Shown here one piece after another: positions 46,383 to 55,740 of a stretch of 64,000 nucleotides of DNA; position 1 is the first letter of the stretch; every line of letters begins with the position of its first letter. The position numbers and the translations under genes are program-made. Below the pieces are notes generated by a model, which saw only the letters and a list, made by a program, of their open reading frames with translations, was not told the origin of the DNA and did no database searches. The stretch lies in NCBI RefSeq assembly GCF_002176815.1, contig NZ_CP021648.1:3728001-3792000 (forward strand), read 5' to 3'. Source of the DNA: Acidovorax sp. T1. GTDB lineage: Bacteria; Pseudomonadota; Gammaproteobacteria; Burkholderiales; Burkholderiaceae_C.

Positions 46383-47306
46383 TTACGCCGCCGTCCAGAA
46401 GCCGGGCTGGCTGTAATTGTGCTTGAGGAAATCGATCCACAGCCGCACCCGCAGCGGCATGTGCTTGCGCTGGGGGAACACCACGTAAATGCCATTGGGC
46501 GGCGCGGCAAACGCCTCCAGCACTTCCACCAGGCGACCGGCCGCGATTTCCGCCTCCACCTCCCAGGTGCTGCGCCAGGCCAGGCCATAGCCCGCCAGGC
46601 ACCAGTCGTGCAGTACCTGGCCGTCCGAACAATCGAGCGGCCCGCCGGGCTTGAGGTGCACCACCTCGCTGCCACCGCCCGCGGCAGGCATGCGAAACGC
46701 CCAGCCGCGCGTCTGCGAAGCTTCGCTCGACAAGGTAAGGCAGTCGTGCTGCACCAATTCGCCGGGGTGGCGGGGCGTGCCCCGGCGCTGCAGATAGGCG
46801 GGCGTGGCCACGCACAGGCGGCGGTTGTCGGCAATGCGCACGCTTACCAGCGACGAGTCGGGCAGGTCGCCCACGCGCACGGCGCAGTCAAAGCCCTCGC
46901 CGGCCAGGTCCACCACGCGGTCGCTGAGGTTGAGCGAGATGGTCACATCGGGGTGCGCCAGCCGAAAACGCGGCACCAGCGGCGCCACATGGCGGCGGCC
47001 AAAGCCAGCGGGCGCGGTGATGCGCAAATGCCCCGTGGCCTTGACGCCGCCTTCAGACACGCTGGCCTCGGCATTGGCCACGTCGGACAACAGGCGCTGG
47101 CAGTCTTCCAGAAACGCGCTGCCCTCGTGCGTGAGGCTGATGCGCCGCGTGGTGCGCACCAGCAGCTTCACGCCCAGGTGTTCTTCCAGCGCATCAAGGC
47201 GCCGCCCCATGATGGCGGGCGCCACGCCCTCTGCCTTGGCCGCAGCGGTGAGGCTGCCCCGCGTGGCCACCGAGACAAAGGATTCGAAGGCCTTGAGTTT
47301 GTCCAT
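46383..47306 (-). CDS. LysR-family transcriptional regulator
   Basis: LysR regulator of 307 aa: N-terminal winged HTH ([41 protein letters not shown], with AIMGRR instead of the usual SxVSR) and a C-terminal effector domain. It resembles the subgroup that often controls neighbouring divergent genes, so regulation of malate synthase (start 274 bp away) is possible but not shown. A palindromic element copy lies in the shared intergenic region. Confidence 0.88.
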   Translation of the reverse strand: MDKLKAFESFVSVATRGSLTAAAKAEGVAPAIMGRRLDALEEHLGVKLLVRTTRRISLTHEGSAFLEDCQRLLSDVANAEASVSEGGVKATGHLRITAPAGFGRRHVAPLVPRFRLAHPDVTISLNLSDRVVDLAGEGFDCAVRVGDLPDSSLVSVRIADNRRLCVATPAYLQRRGTPRHPGELVQHDCLTLSSEASQTRGWAFRMPAAGGGSEVVHLKPGGPLDCSDGQVLHDWCLAGYGLAWRSTWEVEAEIAAGRLVEVLEAFAAPPNGIYVVFPQRKHMPLRVRLWIDFLKHNYSQPGFWTAA

Positions 47307-47368
47307 GGGCGCTGATTATGGATACGAATGGCTTTCAGGCTGCAGGGCGACGGCGATTCGAAAATCTG

Positions 47369-47433
47369 CATCAAATCGGCACTTAGCCCTTACTCAGCAT
47401 GCGCAAATAGCTATTATTTCAATAGCAATCATC
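47369..47433 (-). repeat. Palindromic element A, copy 7 (lysR-glcB gap)
   Basis: On the minus strand attgctattgaaataatagc, then agtaagggctaagtgccga and atttgatgc align with other copies, although the core palindrome is poor. It occupies part of the 274-bp divergent promoter region. Confidence 0.6.
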
Positions 47434-47580
47434 GACGCCGCTTTTGCAAAAAAGTCATTGGTTTCGAGATATTCAAAGGCTTTATGCCGCCAGACAATTG
47501 CAATACAGTCTGCGCATGGTTCGCGCCAGCGGGCCCAGTGTCTGCATTTCCCTCCATTCTTTGACCTTAGGCATCGCACC

Positions 47581-49788
47581 ATGACCGCACGCACCTCTGT
47601 CCACGGCCTGCAAGTGGCCACCTCCCTGTTCCGCTTCGTGGAAGACCAGGTCCTGCCCGGCACCGGCGTGCAGAGCAGCGCCTTCTGGAAGGGTTTTGAC
47701 GCCATCGTGGCCGACCTGGCCCCGCGCAACATCGCCCTGCTGGCCGAGCGCGACCGCCTGCAAACCGAGCTGGACCGCTGGCACAAGGCCCACCCCGGCC
47801 CCATCACCGACATGGCGGCCTACCGCCATTTTCTGGAAACCATCGGCTACCTGGTGCCCCAGCCCGCCCATGTGCAGGCCACCACCACCAACGTGGACGA
47901 CGAACTCGCCGTGCAGGCCGGCCCCCAGCTGGTGGTGCCCATCCTGAACGCCCGCTACGCGCTGAACGCCGCCAACGCCCGCTGGGGCAGCCTGTACGAC
48001 GCGCTGTATGGCACCGACGCCATCCCCGAAACCGATGGCGCTGAAAAAGGCAAGGGCTACAACCCCGTGCGCGGCGCCAAGGTGATCGCGTTCGCCCGCA
48101 ACGTGCTCGACCAGAGCACGCCGCTGGCAACGGGCTCGCACCAAGACGCCACCGGTTACCGCGTGGAAGCCGGCCAGCTGGAGGTGGCCCTGAAGAATGG
48201 CAGCACCACGGGCCTGAAGAACCCCGCCCAGTTCACCGGCTACCAGGGCAATGCCGCAGCACCCTCGTCGGTGCTGCTGCAGCACAACGGCCTGCACCTG
48301 GACATCCAGATCAACCGCGCCACGCCCATCGGCCAGACCGACGCCGCCGGCGTGAGCGACCTGGTGCTGGAAGCCGCCCTGTCCACCATCCTCGACCTGG
48401 AAGACTCGGTCGCCGCCGTGGACGCCGAAGACAAGGTGCTGGGCTACCGCAACTGGCTTGGCATCCTGCAGGCCACGCTGACCGAATCGTTCGACAAGGG
48501 CGGCAAGACCATGACGCGCGGCCTGAACCCCGACCGCGTGTACACAGCGCCCAGCGGCCAAGGCGAAGTGCGCCTGCACGGCCGCTCGCTGATGTTCCTG
48601 CGCAACGTGGGCCACCTGATGACCAACCCGGCCATCCTGTGGACGGACGCGCAGGGCACCGTGCGCGAGATTCCCGAAGGCATCATGGATGCGGTGGTGA
48701 CCACCGCCATCGCGCTGCACGACCTGCAAGGCCATGGCAAGGACGGCATCCGCAACTCGCGCAAGGGCAGCGTCTACATCGTCAAGCCCAAAATGCACGG
48801 CCCCGCCGAGGTGGGCTTTGCCGCCGAGCTGTTTGGCCGCGTCGAAAAGCTGCTGGGCCTGGCCGATAACACGGTGAAGCTGGGCATCATGGACGAAGAG
48901 CGCCGCACCAGCGTCAACCTCAAGGCCTGCATTGCCGCCGCGTCGGCGCGCGTGGCCTTCATCAACACCGGCTTCCTCGACCGCACGGGCGACGAGATGC
49001 ACACCGCCATGCACGCGGGCCCGATGATCCGCAAGGGCGACATGAAGGGCAGCGCCTGGATCCAGGCCTATGAAAAGAACAACGTGCTGGTGGGCCTGTC
49101 GTGCGGCCTGCGCGGCAAGGCGCAGATCGGCAAGGGCATGTGGGCCGCGCCCGACCTGATGGCCGCCATGCTGGAGCAGAAGATCGCCCATCCGAAGGCC
49201 GGCGCCAACACCGCCTGGGTGCCCAACCCGACCGGCGCCACGCTGCACGCGCTGCACTACCTGCAGGTCAACGTCGCCGAGGTCCAGCAGGCGCTGGAGA
49301 AGATCGACGCCAACGCCGAGCGCGACGCGCTGCTGACCGGCCTGCTCACGGTACCCGTCAGTGCAAACCCCAACTGGTCGGACGCCGAGAAGCAACAGGA
49401 GCTGGACAACAACGCCCAGGGCATCCTGGGCTATGTGGTGCGCTGGGTGGACCAGGGCGTGGGCTGCTCCAAGGTGCCCGACATCCACAACATCGGCCTG
49501 ATGGAAGACCGCGCCACGCTGCGCATCAGCAGCCAGCACATGGCCAACTGGCTGCTGCATGGCGTGGTGACCGAGGCACAGGTGAAGGAAACCTTCCGCC
49601 GCATGGCGGCCGTGGTCGATCAGCAAAATGCCGGTGACCCGCTGTACAAGCCCATGGCAGGAAACTTCGACACCTCGTACGCCTACCGTGCCGCAGTCGA
49701 ACTGGTCACCAAGGGCACCGAACAGCCCAGCGGCTACACCGAACCCCTGCTGCACGCCTGGCGCCTGAAGCTCAAGGCAGCCGCATAA
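47581..49788 (+). CDS. glcB: Malate synthase G
   Basis: Condenses glyoxylate and acetyl-CoA to malate in the glyoxylate/glycolate pathways. The product is 735 aa, close to the usual length for isoform [31 protein letters not shown] (Mg-binding acidic residues), [25 protein letters not shown] and [13 protein letters not shown] are visible. No isocitrate lyase gene is nearby. A clear terminator at 49,894 follows. Confidence 0.97.
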   Translation: MTARTSVHGLQVATSLFRFVEDQVLPGTGVQSSAFWKGFDAIVADLAPRNIALLAERDRLQTELDRWHKAHPGPITDMAAYRHFLETIGYLVPQPAHVQATTTNVDDELAVQAGPQLVVPILNARYALNAANARWGSLYDALYGTDAIPETDGAEKGKGYNPVRGAKVIAFARNVLDQSTPLATGSHQDATGYRVEAGQLEVALKNGSTTGLKNPAQFTGYQGNAAAPSSVLLQHNGLHLDIQINRATPIGQTDAAGVSDLVLEAALSTILDLEDSVAAVDAEDKVLGYRNWLGILQATLTESFDKGGKTMTRGLNPDRVYTAPSGQGEVRLHGRSLMFLRNVGHLMTNPAILWTDAQGTVREIPEGIMDAVVTTAIALHDLQGHGKDGIRNSRKGSVYIVKPKMHGPAEVGFAAELFGRVEKLLGLADNTVKLGIMDEERRTSVNLKACIAAASARVAFINTGFLDRTGDEMHTAMHAGPMIRKGDMKGSAWIQAYEKNNVLVGLSCGLRGKAQIGKGMWAAPDLMAAMLEQKIAHPKAGANTAWVPNPTGATLHALHYLQVNVAEVQQALEKIDANAERDALLTGLLTVPVSANPNWSDAEKQQELDNNAQGILGYVVRWVDQGVGCSKVPDIHNIGLMEDRATLRISSQHMANWLLHGVVTEAQVKETFRRMAAVVDQQNAGDPLYKPMAGNFDTSYAYRAAVELVTKGTEQPSGYTEPLLHAWRLKLKAAA

Positions 49789-49821
49789 GGGTGCGCAGGG
49801 CCTGCGGCGGCACTGGATCGT

Positions 49822-49890
49822 CATTGCTATAAAATATATAGCTTATAGCGCTTGCAGCACAAGCGCTACAAGGCTTTTTTTGCAATAATG
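49822..49890 (+). repeat. Palindromic element A, copy 8 (after glcB)
   Basis: Perfect 9-bp arms TAGCGCTTG (49846-49854) and CAAGCGCTA (49860-49868) with a 5-nt loop, preceded by ataaaatatatagct and followed by aaggcttttttt. The trailing T-run makes it look like an intrinsic terminator in its own right. Confidence 0.85.
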
Positions 49891-49893
49891 AAT

Positions 49894-49920
49894 GGGCACC
49901 TTTTGAGGTGCCCTTCTTTT
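49894..49920 (+). terminator. Intrinsic terminator after glcB
   Basis: Perfect 7-bp stem GGGCACC (49894-49900)/GGTGCCC (49907-49913), loop ttttga, tail TTCTTTT. It lies directly after palindromic element copy 8. Confidence 0.85.
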
Positions 49921-49980
49921 GGGCCCGCCACCTTTACACTGGCAGTCATCCCACCGGGCGACTGCCCTGACTGCCCGCAT

Positions 49981-50214
49981 ATGTCTCTGCCGCCCCTCGA
50001 TACCAGCGTCTGTCCTTTGTGCGGGCAAGGCAACCAGTGCGCCGTGGCTGCCGGGCAAGCGGTCGATGCCTGCTGGTGCATGTCGGCGCAAATTTCGGCC
50101 GCAGCGCTGGCTGCAGTGCCTGGTGCCCTGCGCGGGCGCGCCTGCATCTGCCCGACTTGCGGGGCCTCGGCGCCGCAGAAAACCGACCAGCAGCCACCCG
50201 GTGTGCCGATATGA
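49981..50214 (+). CDS. Small cysteine-rich CWC-family protein
   Basis: Protein of 77 aa with the pattern VCPLCGQGNQCAVAAG, then ACWC, then ACICPTCG near the C-terminus, as in the cysteine-rich CWC family (PF14375 type), probably zinc-binding and of unknown function. I chose ATG 49981; the frame is open further upstream, but that part runs through the terminator. It lies 33 bp before the MFS gene. Confidence 0.8.
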   Translation: MSLPPLDTSVCPLCGQGNQCAVAAGQAVDACWCMSAQISAAALAAVPGALRGRACICPTCGASAPQKTDQQPPGVPI

Positions 50215-50247
50215 TCAGGCGTTGCATTGCGAGGAGCTACTGAACCC

Positions 50248-51726
50248 ATGACACAGCCGTCCGGCTCGATCGCCGCGCTGCGCGAGCGCTATGGTGACCG
50301 CTACCGCTGGCTGCTCCTGCTTTCCGTGATGGTGGGGACCATGGCGTCCATCATGTCGTCCACCATTGTCAATGTGGCGATACCGGACATGAGCCACTAC
50401 TTCACACTGGGCCAGGAACGCGCCCAGTGGGTGACCTCGGGCTTCATGGTGGCCACCACCGTGTCGATGCTGACCACACCGTGGCTTCTCTCTCGCTACG
50501 GTTACCGGGCCACTTACGTCAGCGCCATGGTGCTGCTGCTGGCGGGCGGTATCGGTGGTGGTGTCGCCGGGCATTTCAGTCTGGTTCTCGTCGCGCGTGT
50601 CGCCGAGGGACTGGCGGCCGGGGTGGTGCAGCCCATTCCCGCCGTGATCATTTTGTATGCCTTCAAACCCCATGAGCAGGGCCGCGCCAGCGGCATTTTT
50701 GGCATGGGCGTGGTGCTGGCTCCCGCCATCGGGCCCAGCGTGGGAGGACTGCTGGTGGACTGGCTTGGCTGGCGCTCCATTTTCTTCATGGTCGTGCCGC
50801 TGTGCCTTGCGTCCATCGCGTTGGCCTATAAGTTCGTGCCCACCACCGCTCCTGGTGGTGTGCAGGCAAATCGCCGCAGCGAGCCGCTGGACTGGCGCGG
50901 CCTGGCATTGGGCACATTGGGCACACTGTGCCTTCTCAATGGTCTGGTGGCGCTGCACAGCGGTCCATACGCCGAGGCCGCCCTGTTGCTGGGCGGCGCC
51001 CTGCTGTCACTGCTATTTTTCCTTTGGTGGCAACGCCGCGTTATGCGGCGCGGGCAAAAACCCCTTATGGACCTGCGGGTGTTTGAATACCGGCAGTTCG
51101 CCATGGGCAGCGTGGTGGCGTTCATCTATGGCACCGCGCTGTTCGGCTCCACTTATCTTCTGCCCGTCTTCATGCAACTGGGGTTGCAGCTTTCGCCGTC
51201 GCATGTGGGCACCATCATGCTGCCCTCCGGCATTGTGCTGGCGATCACCATTCCTCTGGTTGGCCGCCTTGGCGACCGGGTTGCCACCCACTGGCTGGTC
51301 AGTACGGGCCTGGCGTTGCTGGGCCTCTCCTTTGCGCTCATGATTCTGGTGGGCCTGCAGTCGGCCCTTTGGACGCTGGTGCTCTTTGCCGTGCTTGGCC
51401 GAATCGGGCTGGGCTTCATCCTGCCATCGCTCAATCTGAGCGCCCTGCGGCCGCTGGACAAGGCGCTTATCTCCCAGGGCTCCAGTGTCATTGGTTTCGT
51501 GCGCATGCTGGGGGGCGCGGCAGGCGTGAGTCTGTGTGGCATCGTGCTGGAATGGCGCCTGGGCGTCCATGGGAACTCGCTGGCGGCCACCACCACCAGC
51601 CCCGCACGCATCGCAGCGTTTGGCGAGACCTTTCTGATGCTGGCAGGGCTTTGCCTTCTTGCCCTGATTGCAGCATGGCAATTGCGCAGCGCACCAGCGC
51701 AGGCAGGCGCTGAACAGCGCCCCTGA
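50248..51726 (+). CDS. MFS multidrug exporter, DHA2 (EmrB/QacA) family
   Basis: Proton-driven efflux protein of 492 aa with about 14 hydrophobic segments. Motif A-like sequence lies in PWLLSRYGYRATY and a motif C-type antiporter signature in GIFGMGVVLAPAIGPSVGGLLVDWLGWRSIFF. SSTIVNVAIPDM in helix 1 is characteristic of DHA2. I chose ATG 50248 with GAGGAG 11 nt upstream. No EmrA-type adaptor gene is adjacent. The amidotransferase gene follows after 32 bp. Confidence 0.88.
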   Translation: MTQPSGSIAALRERYGDRYRWLLLLSVMVGTMASIMSSTIVNVAIPDMSHYFTLGQERAQWVTSGFMVATTVSMLTTPWLLSRYGYRATYVSAMVLLLAGGIGGGVAGHFSLVLVARVAEGLAAGVVQPIPAVIILYAFKPHEQGRASGIFGMGVVLAPAIGPSVGGLLVDWLGWRSIFFMVVPLCLASIALAYKFVPTTAPGGVQANRRSEPLDWRGLALGTLGTLCLLNGLVALHSGPYAEAALLLGGALLSLLFFLWWQRRVMRRGQKPLMDLRVFEYRQFAMGSVVAFIYGTALFGSTYLLPVFMQLGLQLSPSHVGTIMLPSGIVLAITIPLVGRLGDRVATHWLVSTGLALLGLSFALMILVGLQSALWTLVLFAVLGRIGLGFILPSLNLSALRPLDKALISQGSSVIGFVRMLGGAAGVSLCGIVLEWRLGVHGNSLAATTTSPARIAAFGETFLMLAGLCLLALIAAWQLRSAPAQAGAEQRP

Positions 51727-51758
51727 CCATCTATGTCACCACACCACAGGGTCTTTCC

Positions 51759-52433
51759 ATGTGCCAGCTGCTTGGAATGAACAGCAACACCCCCACGGAC
51801 ATTACCTTCAGCTTTCGGGGGTTTGCCCAACGTGGCGGCAATACGGCGGACCACGCGGATGGTTGGGGCATCGCCTTCTTTGAAGACCGGGGCCTGCGCC
51901 ACTTCGTGGATCATCAGCGCGCCGCAGACTCGCCCATTGCGGAGCTCATCCGACACTATCCCATCAAGAGCCTCAACGTCATCGCCCATATCCGCAAGGC
52001 CACCCAGGGCCCGGTCAGCCTGCAAAACTGCCACCCTTTCGTCCGGGAACTGTGGGGGCGCTACTGGGTTTTTGCGCACAACGGCGATCTGAAGGAATTT
52101 CGGCCCCGGTTGCATGCGCATTTTCATCCGGTGGGCAACACCGACAGCGAACATGCCTTTTGCTGGCTGCTGCAAGAACTTGCGAAATCGCATGCCGGAA
52201 TGCCCCGCATCGAAGAGCTCACACGCACGTTACGCGAACTGACGCCGCGGATTGCAGCGCACGGCACGTTCAATTTTCTGCTGTCCAACGGAGAAGCACT
52301 GTGGGCCCACGCATCCACCCACCTCTATCACCTGGAACGGCACCATCCTTTTGCTGTGGCACAGCTCTCGGATGAAGATCTCAGCATCGATTTCGCCCCC
52401 CTCACCAGTAAGCGCACGGCAAACCCATGTTGA
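51759..52433 (+). pseudogene. Class II glutamine amidotransferase (YafJ-like), 3' end lost to IS66
   Basis: N-terminal nucleophile amidotransferase of the YafJ type: MCQLLGMNSNTPTDI gives Cys2, and GGNTADHADGWGIAFFED, AHIRKATQGPVSLQNCHPF and HNGDLKEF are the glutaminase signatures. The homologous reading frame ends in DEDLSIDFA at about 52,396, where the IS66 end begins at 52,408. The frame then runs into the IS and stops at 52,433 after 225 codons. Members of this family are usually about 250-280 aa, so the last part is missing. The function is probably lost, although the catalytic core is intact. Confidence 0.8.
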
Positions 52434-52459
52434 CCGCAGATGGCTACCATGGCTGACGA

Positions 52460-54016
52460 TCAGATGTCGGTGGGCTGCCAGCGGTGCGGCAAGAGCTCGT
52501 CGATACGGCTGGCCTTGTGCGTGGGCAGCCTGGTGAGCACGTCCTGTAGGTAGGCATAGGGGTCATGCCCGTTCATGCGTGCCGACTGCACCAGACTCAT
52601 CACCGCCGCCGCACGCTGGCCCGCGCGCAGGCTGCCGGCGAACAGCCAGTTGTTGCGTCCAATGGCAATCGGCCGGATCTGGTTTTCGATCCAGTTGTTG
52701 TCCACGGGCAGTTGCCCGTCATCAACGAAGCGCGTCAGTGCAGTCCAGCGCCGCAGGCTGTAATCCAGGGCCCTGGCAGTCGCCGAGCTGTCTGGCAGCT
52801 TTTGCCGCTGCAATGTCATCCACTGGTGTAACGCATCCAGGATCGGCTTGGTGTGCTGCTGACGAATGGCTTTGCGTTGATCGGCGTTCAGCTCCTTGAC
52901 CTCGCGCTCGATGTCGTAAACCTTGGCGAACTGCTCCAGCGCGAACCCGGCAAGCTGGCTTTTGTTCGCCGCATGCAAGTCAAAGAATTTGCGCCGGGCG
53001 TGCGCCAGGCAGCCCACCTCGGTCACACCGTTGGCGATCGTGGCTTTGTAACCAGCAAAGTCGTCGCAGACCAGTGCCCCCTTCCAATCGCCCAGGAAGT
53101 GGCGCGCATGCTCGCCCGCCCTGGATTCGCAGAAGTCGTACACCACTGCCTTGATGTCTTCGAAGGCGCCAGGTGCGTAGGCCCAGAGATATGCGCGGTG
53201 CGTTGTGCCCTTGCCAGGCTTGAGCATCTGCACCGGCGTCTCGTCGGCGTGCAGCACGCTGCGGCTGAGTATCTCCGCCTTGAGCGCATCGACCAGCGGT
53301 TGCAGTCGCACGCCACAGGTGCCCACCCACTGCGCCAGGGTGGAGCGAGGCAGGCCCAAGCCTGCGCGAGCAAAGATGGCTTCCTGACGGTACAGGGGCA
53401 GGTGGTCGGCGTACTTGGCCACCAGCACCTGGGCCAGCAGGCCCGCAGTCGGGATGCCCTTGTCGATCACATGCGCCTCGACCGGCACCTGGGTGATGGT
53501 CTCGCACTTGGCGCAGGCCCACTTGCCACGGATGTGGCGCTCCACCGTGAACACGCCGGGCACATAGTCCAGCTTTTCGGCCACGTCTTCACCGATGCGC
53601 TTCATCGCACAACCACAGGCGCAGGTAGTCAACTCAGGCTCGTGGCGGATCTCGCGCCGCGGCAGGTTGGCCGGCAGCGGCTGGCGTTTGGGCTGTTGCT
53701 TGGCTTCGGGCGCAGCCGCTGGTGGCTGGAGTTGCTCGATCTCGATGGCGACCGCTGCCAGGTCGGCCTCGATCTCGTCTTCGAGCAAGCTGCGCTGCTC
53801 GGCGTTGAAGCGTTCGGACTGGGCGGCGAACTTCATTCGCTTGAGCAGCGCGTTTTCATGGGTGAGCTTGGCGTTGAGCGCCTGGCTGTGCTTGAGTTCC
53901 GTTTGGTGGCGGGCGATTTGCGCGTCCTTGTCGCTCACGTGGCCCATGAGGCTGGCGACCATCTCGCGCAGTTGCTCTGCGCTGAGATCGTTCAGGGATT
54001 GTTGCTGCACCACCAT
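52460..54016 (-). CDS. tnpC: IS66 family transposase TnpC
   Basis: DDE transposase of 518 aa. An N-terminal coiled coil (about 5-65) is followed by the Pro-rich linker, a zinc-binding region with CACGCAMK and CAKCE, the DDE core (Asp in HADETPVQML, Asp in VCDDFAGY, Glu in NNWIENQIRP) and the C-terminal YLQDVLTRLP segment. Its length is usual for the family, so it appears intact. It lies 65 bp after tnpB. Confidence 0.95.
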   Translation of the reverse strand: MVVQQQSLNDLSAEQLREMVASLMGHVSDKDAQIARHQTELKHSQALNAKLTHENALLKRMKFAAQSERFNAEQRSLLEDEIEADLAAVAIEIEQLQPPAAAPEAKQQPKRQPLPANLPRREIRHEPELTTCACGCAMKRIGEDVAEKLDYVPGVFTVERHIRGKWACAKCETITQVPVEAHVIDKGIPTAGLLAQVLVAKYADHLPLYRQEAIFARAGLGLPRSTLAQWVGTCGVRLQPLVDALKAEILSRSVLHADETPVQMLKPGKGTTHRAYLWAYAPGAFEDIKAVVYDFCESRAGEHARHFLGDWKGALVCDDFAGYKATIANGVTEVGCLAHARRKFFDLHAANKSQLAGFALEQFAKVYDIEREVKELNADQRKAIRQQHTKPILDALHQWMTLQRQKLPDSSATARALDYSLRRWTALTRFVDDGQLPVDNNWIENQIRPIAIGRNNWLFAGSLRAGQRAAAVMSLVQSARMNGHDPYAYLQDVLTRLPTHKASRIDELLPHRWQPTDI

Positions 54017-54081
54017 GGCAGCCAGTGTGCCAAGGAAGATCCTGGGCTGTCATGCGCAGATCCACGGATTGCGCGCCGGCT

Positions 54082-54414
54082 TCAGACCATGGTGATGATG
54101 CCGGCGTCTCCCATGCGCTGCCAGGGCAGGCCCAAGACCAGGGCGTCAAGCTGGGAGCGCTCGAGCTGCCAATGGGCATCGACCGGCGCCGGCCAGGCGA
54201 ACTTGCCCTGGTGCAGGCGGCGAGCGGCCAGCCAGATGCCGATGCCGTCGTGCACCAGCACCTTCATGCGGTTGGCGCGCTTGTTGGCGAATAGATAGGC
54301 ATGGTGGGGGTGGGCGGCGCCGAAGACGCTGACGACCCGGGCCAAGGCCGTGTCGGTACCGGCGCGCATGTCCAGCGGGGCGGTGGCCAGCCAGGCGGCG
54401 TCGATGCGGATCAT
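54082..54414 (-). CDS. tnpB: IS66 accessory protein TnpB
   Basis: Orf2 of IS66 elements, 110 aa, needed for transposition by an unknown mechanism. HAYLFANKRANRMKVLVHDGIGIWLAARRLHQGKFAW is the family signature. I chose ATG 54414, which overlaps the tnpA stop by 4 bp (ATGA). Confidence 0.92.
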   Translation of the reverse strand: MIRIDAAWLATAPLDMRAGTDTALARVVSVFGAAHPHHAYLFANKRANRMKVLVHDGIGIWLAARRLHQGKFAWPAPVDAHWQLERSQLDALVLGLPWQRMGDAGIITMV

Positions 54415-54791
54415 CGCAAGAGCTCGCGAAGGAGTGCCCCGCATTGCGAGAGCGGGCATTGCAGGCGCACCAGCAATTCGCCGCGCTGGATCTGCAGATC
54501 AACCTCGGGCAAGGATTGCTCGCCAGCAGGCTCAGCCTGCTTGGCAGGCAGCGCTGCTGGAATGAATGGGACAGTCGGCATCCTCAAAGGCACGAATGCG
54601 GGCGGTACCGCTGCTTGCCGCTCTCGCTGTTCACGGATCCAGCGGTGCACCATGTTCGAGTGCAGGCCGTGCGCCAGGGCCACGCCACCTACGCTGGCGC
54701 TAGGCTGGGCGCAGCGGGTCAGTACCTCTGCCTTGAATTGCTTGCTGTACTCACGCCGCCGTGGGCGGTCTTGATTCAAAGAATTTTCCAT
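54411..54791 (-). CDS. tnpA: IS66 accessory protein TnpA
   Basis: Orf1 of IS66 elements, 126 aa, with an HTH like other IS3/IS66 OrfA proteins: [41 protein letters not shown] chose ATG 54791 (MENSLNQ). The 50 bases between it and the right junction contain the inverted tcgtctccacgatcctccatcgtggggacga-type sequence typical of the promoter end of these elements. Confidence 0.88.
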   Translation of the reverse strand: MENSLNQDRPRRREYSKQFKAEVLTRCAQPSASVGGVALAHGLHSNMVHRWIREQRERQAAVPPAFVPLRMPTVPFIPAALPAKQAEPAGEQSLPEVDLQIQRGELLVRLQCPLSQCGALLRELLR

Positions 54792-54874
54792 CGTCTCCAC
54801 GATCCTCCATCGTGGGGACGATGCCCGCTTCAAGCGGTGCATTCAAGATGGGATCGCCAGCTGCATACGATGCA

Positions 54875-54893
54875 AGGCCCGGGTCCCGGGCCT
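54875..54893. promoter_or_regulatory. Perfect inverted repeat upstream of dut
   Basis: AGGCCCGGG (54875-54883), one T, CCCGGGCCT (54885-54893). It has no T-tract, so it is not an obvious terminator; it could be an operator or the remains of a terminator of a lost upstream gene. It lies 26 bp before ATG 54920. Confidence 0.5.
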
Positions 54894-54919
54894 CTCCCTT
54901 CCCAATAGACAAGATCGTT

Positions 54920-55369
54920 ATGAACGTTGATGTAAAGATTCTCGATGCGCGTCTGCGCGACAACATGCCCGCCTACGCCACTCCCGGCAGCGCCGGACTG
55001 GATCTGCGCGCCTGCATCGAGGTGCCAGTAACGCTGGAGCCCGGCCAGTGGCAGCTGATTCCCACCGGCATGGCTATGCACCTCAAGGATCCCAACTACG
55101 CCGCCATGATCCTGCCGCGCTCGGGCATGGGCCACAAGCACGGCATCGTGCTGGGTAATCTGGTCGGACTGATCGACTCCGACTACCAGGGCCAGCTCAT
55201 GGTCAGCGCCTGGAACCGTTCGCAAACCGCTTTCACGCTGCAGCCCATGGATCGTCTGGCCCAACTGGTCATCGTGCCCGTGGTCCAGGCTCAGTTCAAT
55301 CTGGTGGATGATTTTGCCGACGCCAGCGAGCGTGGCGAAGGTGGCTACGGCTCCACCGGCAAGCAGTAA
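54920..55369 (+). CDS. dut: Deoxyuridine 5'-triphosphate nucleotidohydrolase
   Basis: Trimeric dUTPase that removes dUTP and makes dUMP. The product is 149 aa. The five family motifs are present: [15 protein letters not shown] (1), [16 protein letters not shown] (2), [14 protein letters not shown] (3), [12 protein letters not shown] (4) and [12 protein letters not shown] (5). The start is ATG 54920 ([12 protein letters not shown]). In related genomes dut commonly follows coaBC, but here the IS lies about 80 bp upstream and coaBC is absent. Confidence 0.96.
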   Translation: MNVDVKILDARLRDNMPAYATPGSAGLDLRACIEVPVTLEPGQWQLIPTGMAMHLKDPNYAAMILPRSGMGHKHGIVLGNLVGLIDSDYQGQLMVSAWNRSQTAFTLQPMDRLAQLVIVPVVQAQFNLVDDFADASERGEGGYGSTGKQ

Positions 55370-55422
55370 GTCTGCCAACAAGCCCGCAGGCGGCGCTGCT
55401 GGCGGCAGTCACGGGTGCGGGC

Positions 55423-55674
55423 TTGCTGCTGTGGCTGGTCTTTGGCGCAGACCTATTCCTGACAGTGGCCGTGGAGGTCGCGTTTGCGCTGCTGATGGCC
55501 AGAATGCTGTATGTGGTGGAGCGTGAAGGCTGGCTGCTGGCCGCCCTGCGCATGAGCTGGAAGCCCATGCTCGGTGTGCTGGTCGTCGCCGTGATGCTGG
55601 GCGCTTTGGCGGATTGGGGCTTTCCGCAGGCCGATACGCTGGTACAGGTGCTGCACGCTTTGCGCGGGCATTGA
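55423..55674 (+). CDS. Small membrane protein, unusual start
   Basis: Unrecognised protein with at least two hydrophobic segments (LLLWLVFGADLFLTVAVEVAFALLMAR and GVLVVAVMLGALADWGF). The only ordinary start is TTG 55423, without a ribosome binding site, giving 83 aa. The frame is open upstream and reads LPTSPQAALLAAVTGAG from CTG 55372, just 2 bp past the dut stop, which continues the hydrophobic pattern well. Either a CTG start coupled to dut is used, or the 5' part has been changed by mutation. The protein-like composition makes a real gene likely. Confidence 0.5.
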   Translation: MLLWLVFGADLFLTVAVEVAFALLMARMLYVVEREGWLLAALRMSWKPMLGVLVVAVMLGALADWGFPQADTLVQVLHALRGH

Positions 55675-55682
55675 TGACTGCG

Positions 55683-55740
55683 CTATTTTGATAGCGTGTG
55701 GCGCTTGTTAAGTCTCGAATTCAGAGTGTTTTTAATTGTA
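55683..55740 (+). repeat. Palindromic element A-like copy 9 (right of IS)
   Basis: ctattttgatagcgtgtggc, then gcttgttaag and agagtgtttttaattgt. It shares the GATAGC-N-GCGCTT arrangement with copy 10 and belongs to a variant with TTTGATAGC at its start, unlike most copies left of the IS. Confidence 0.55.

Larger units (their letters stand above)
52408..54840 (-). mobile_element. IS66-family insertion sequence, right end incomplete
   Basis: Three-gene IS66 element (tnpA, tnpB, tnpC read leftward). The left end starts with GTAAGCGCACGGCAAACCC, a typical IS66 terminus. The right end should finish with ggtgcgcttac; the sequence matches as far as cttcaagcggtgc (54,828-54,840) and then diverges, so about six terminal bases are absent. 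The 8 bp to the left (cctcacca) are not repeated on the right, so no target duplication is visible. The flanks differ in base composition, which marks a rearrangement or an assembly join. Confidence 0.85.

Noticed and set aside
45829..46815. Minus-strand ORF of 328 codons overlapping lysR and DUF2214 genes
   Set aside because: Shadow frame; both real genes have recognisable domains in other frames.
47482..49824. Minus-strand ORF of 780 codons opposite glcB
   Set aside because: Antisense of malate synthase; His/Gly/Val-rich composition typical of a shadow frame, no motif.
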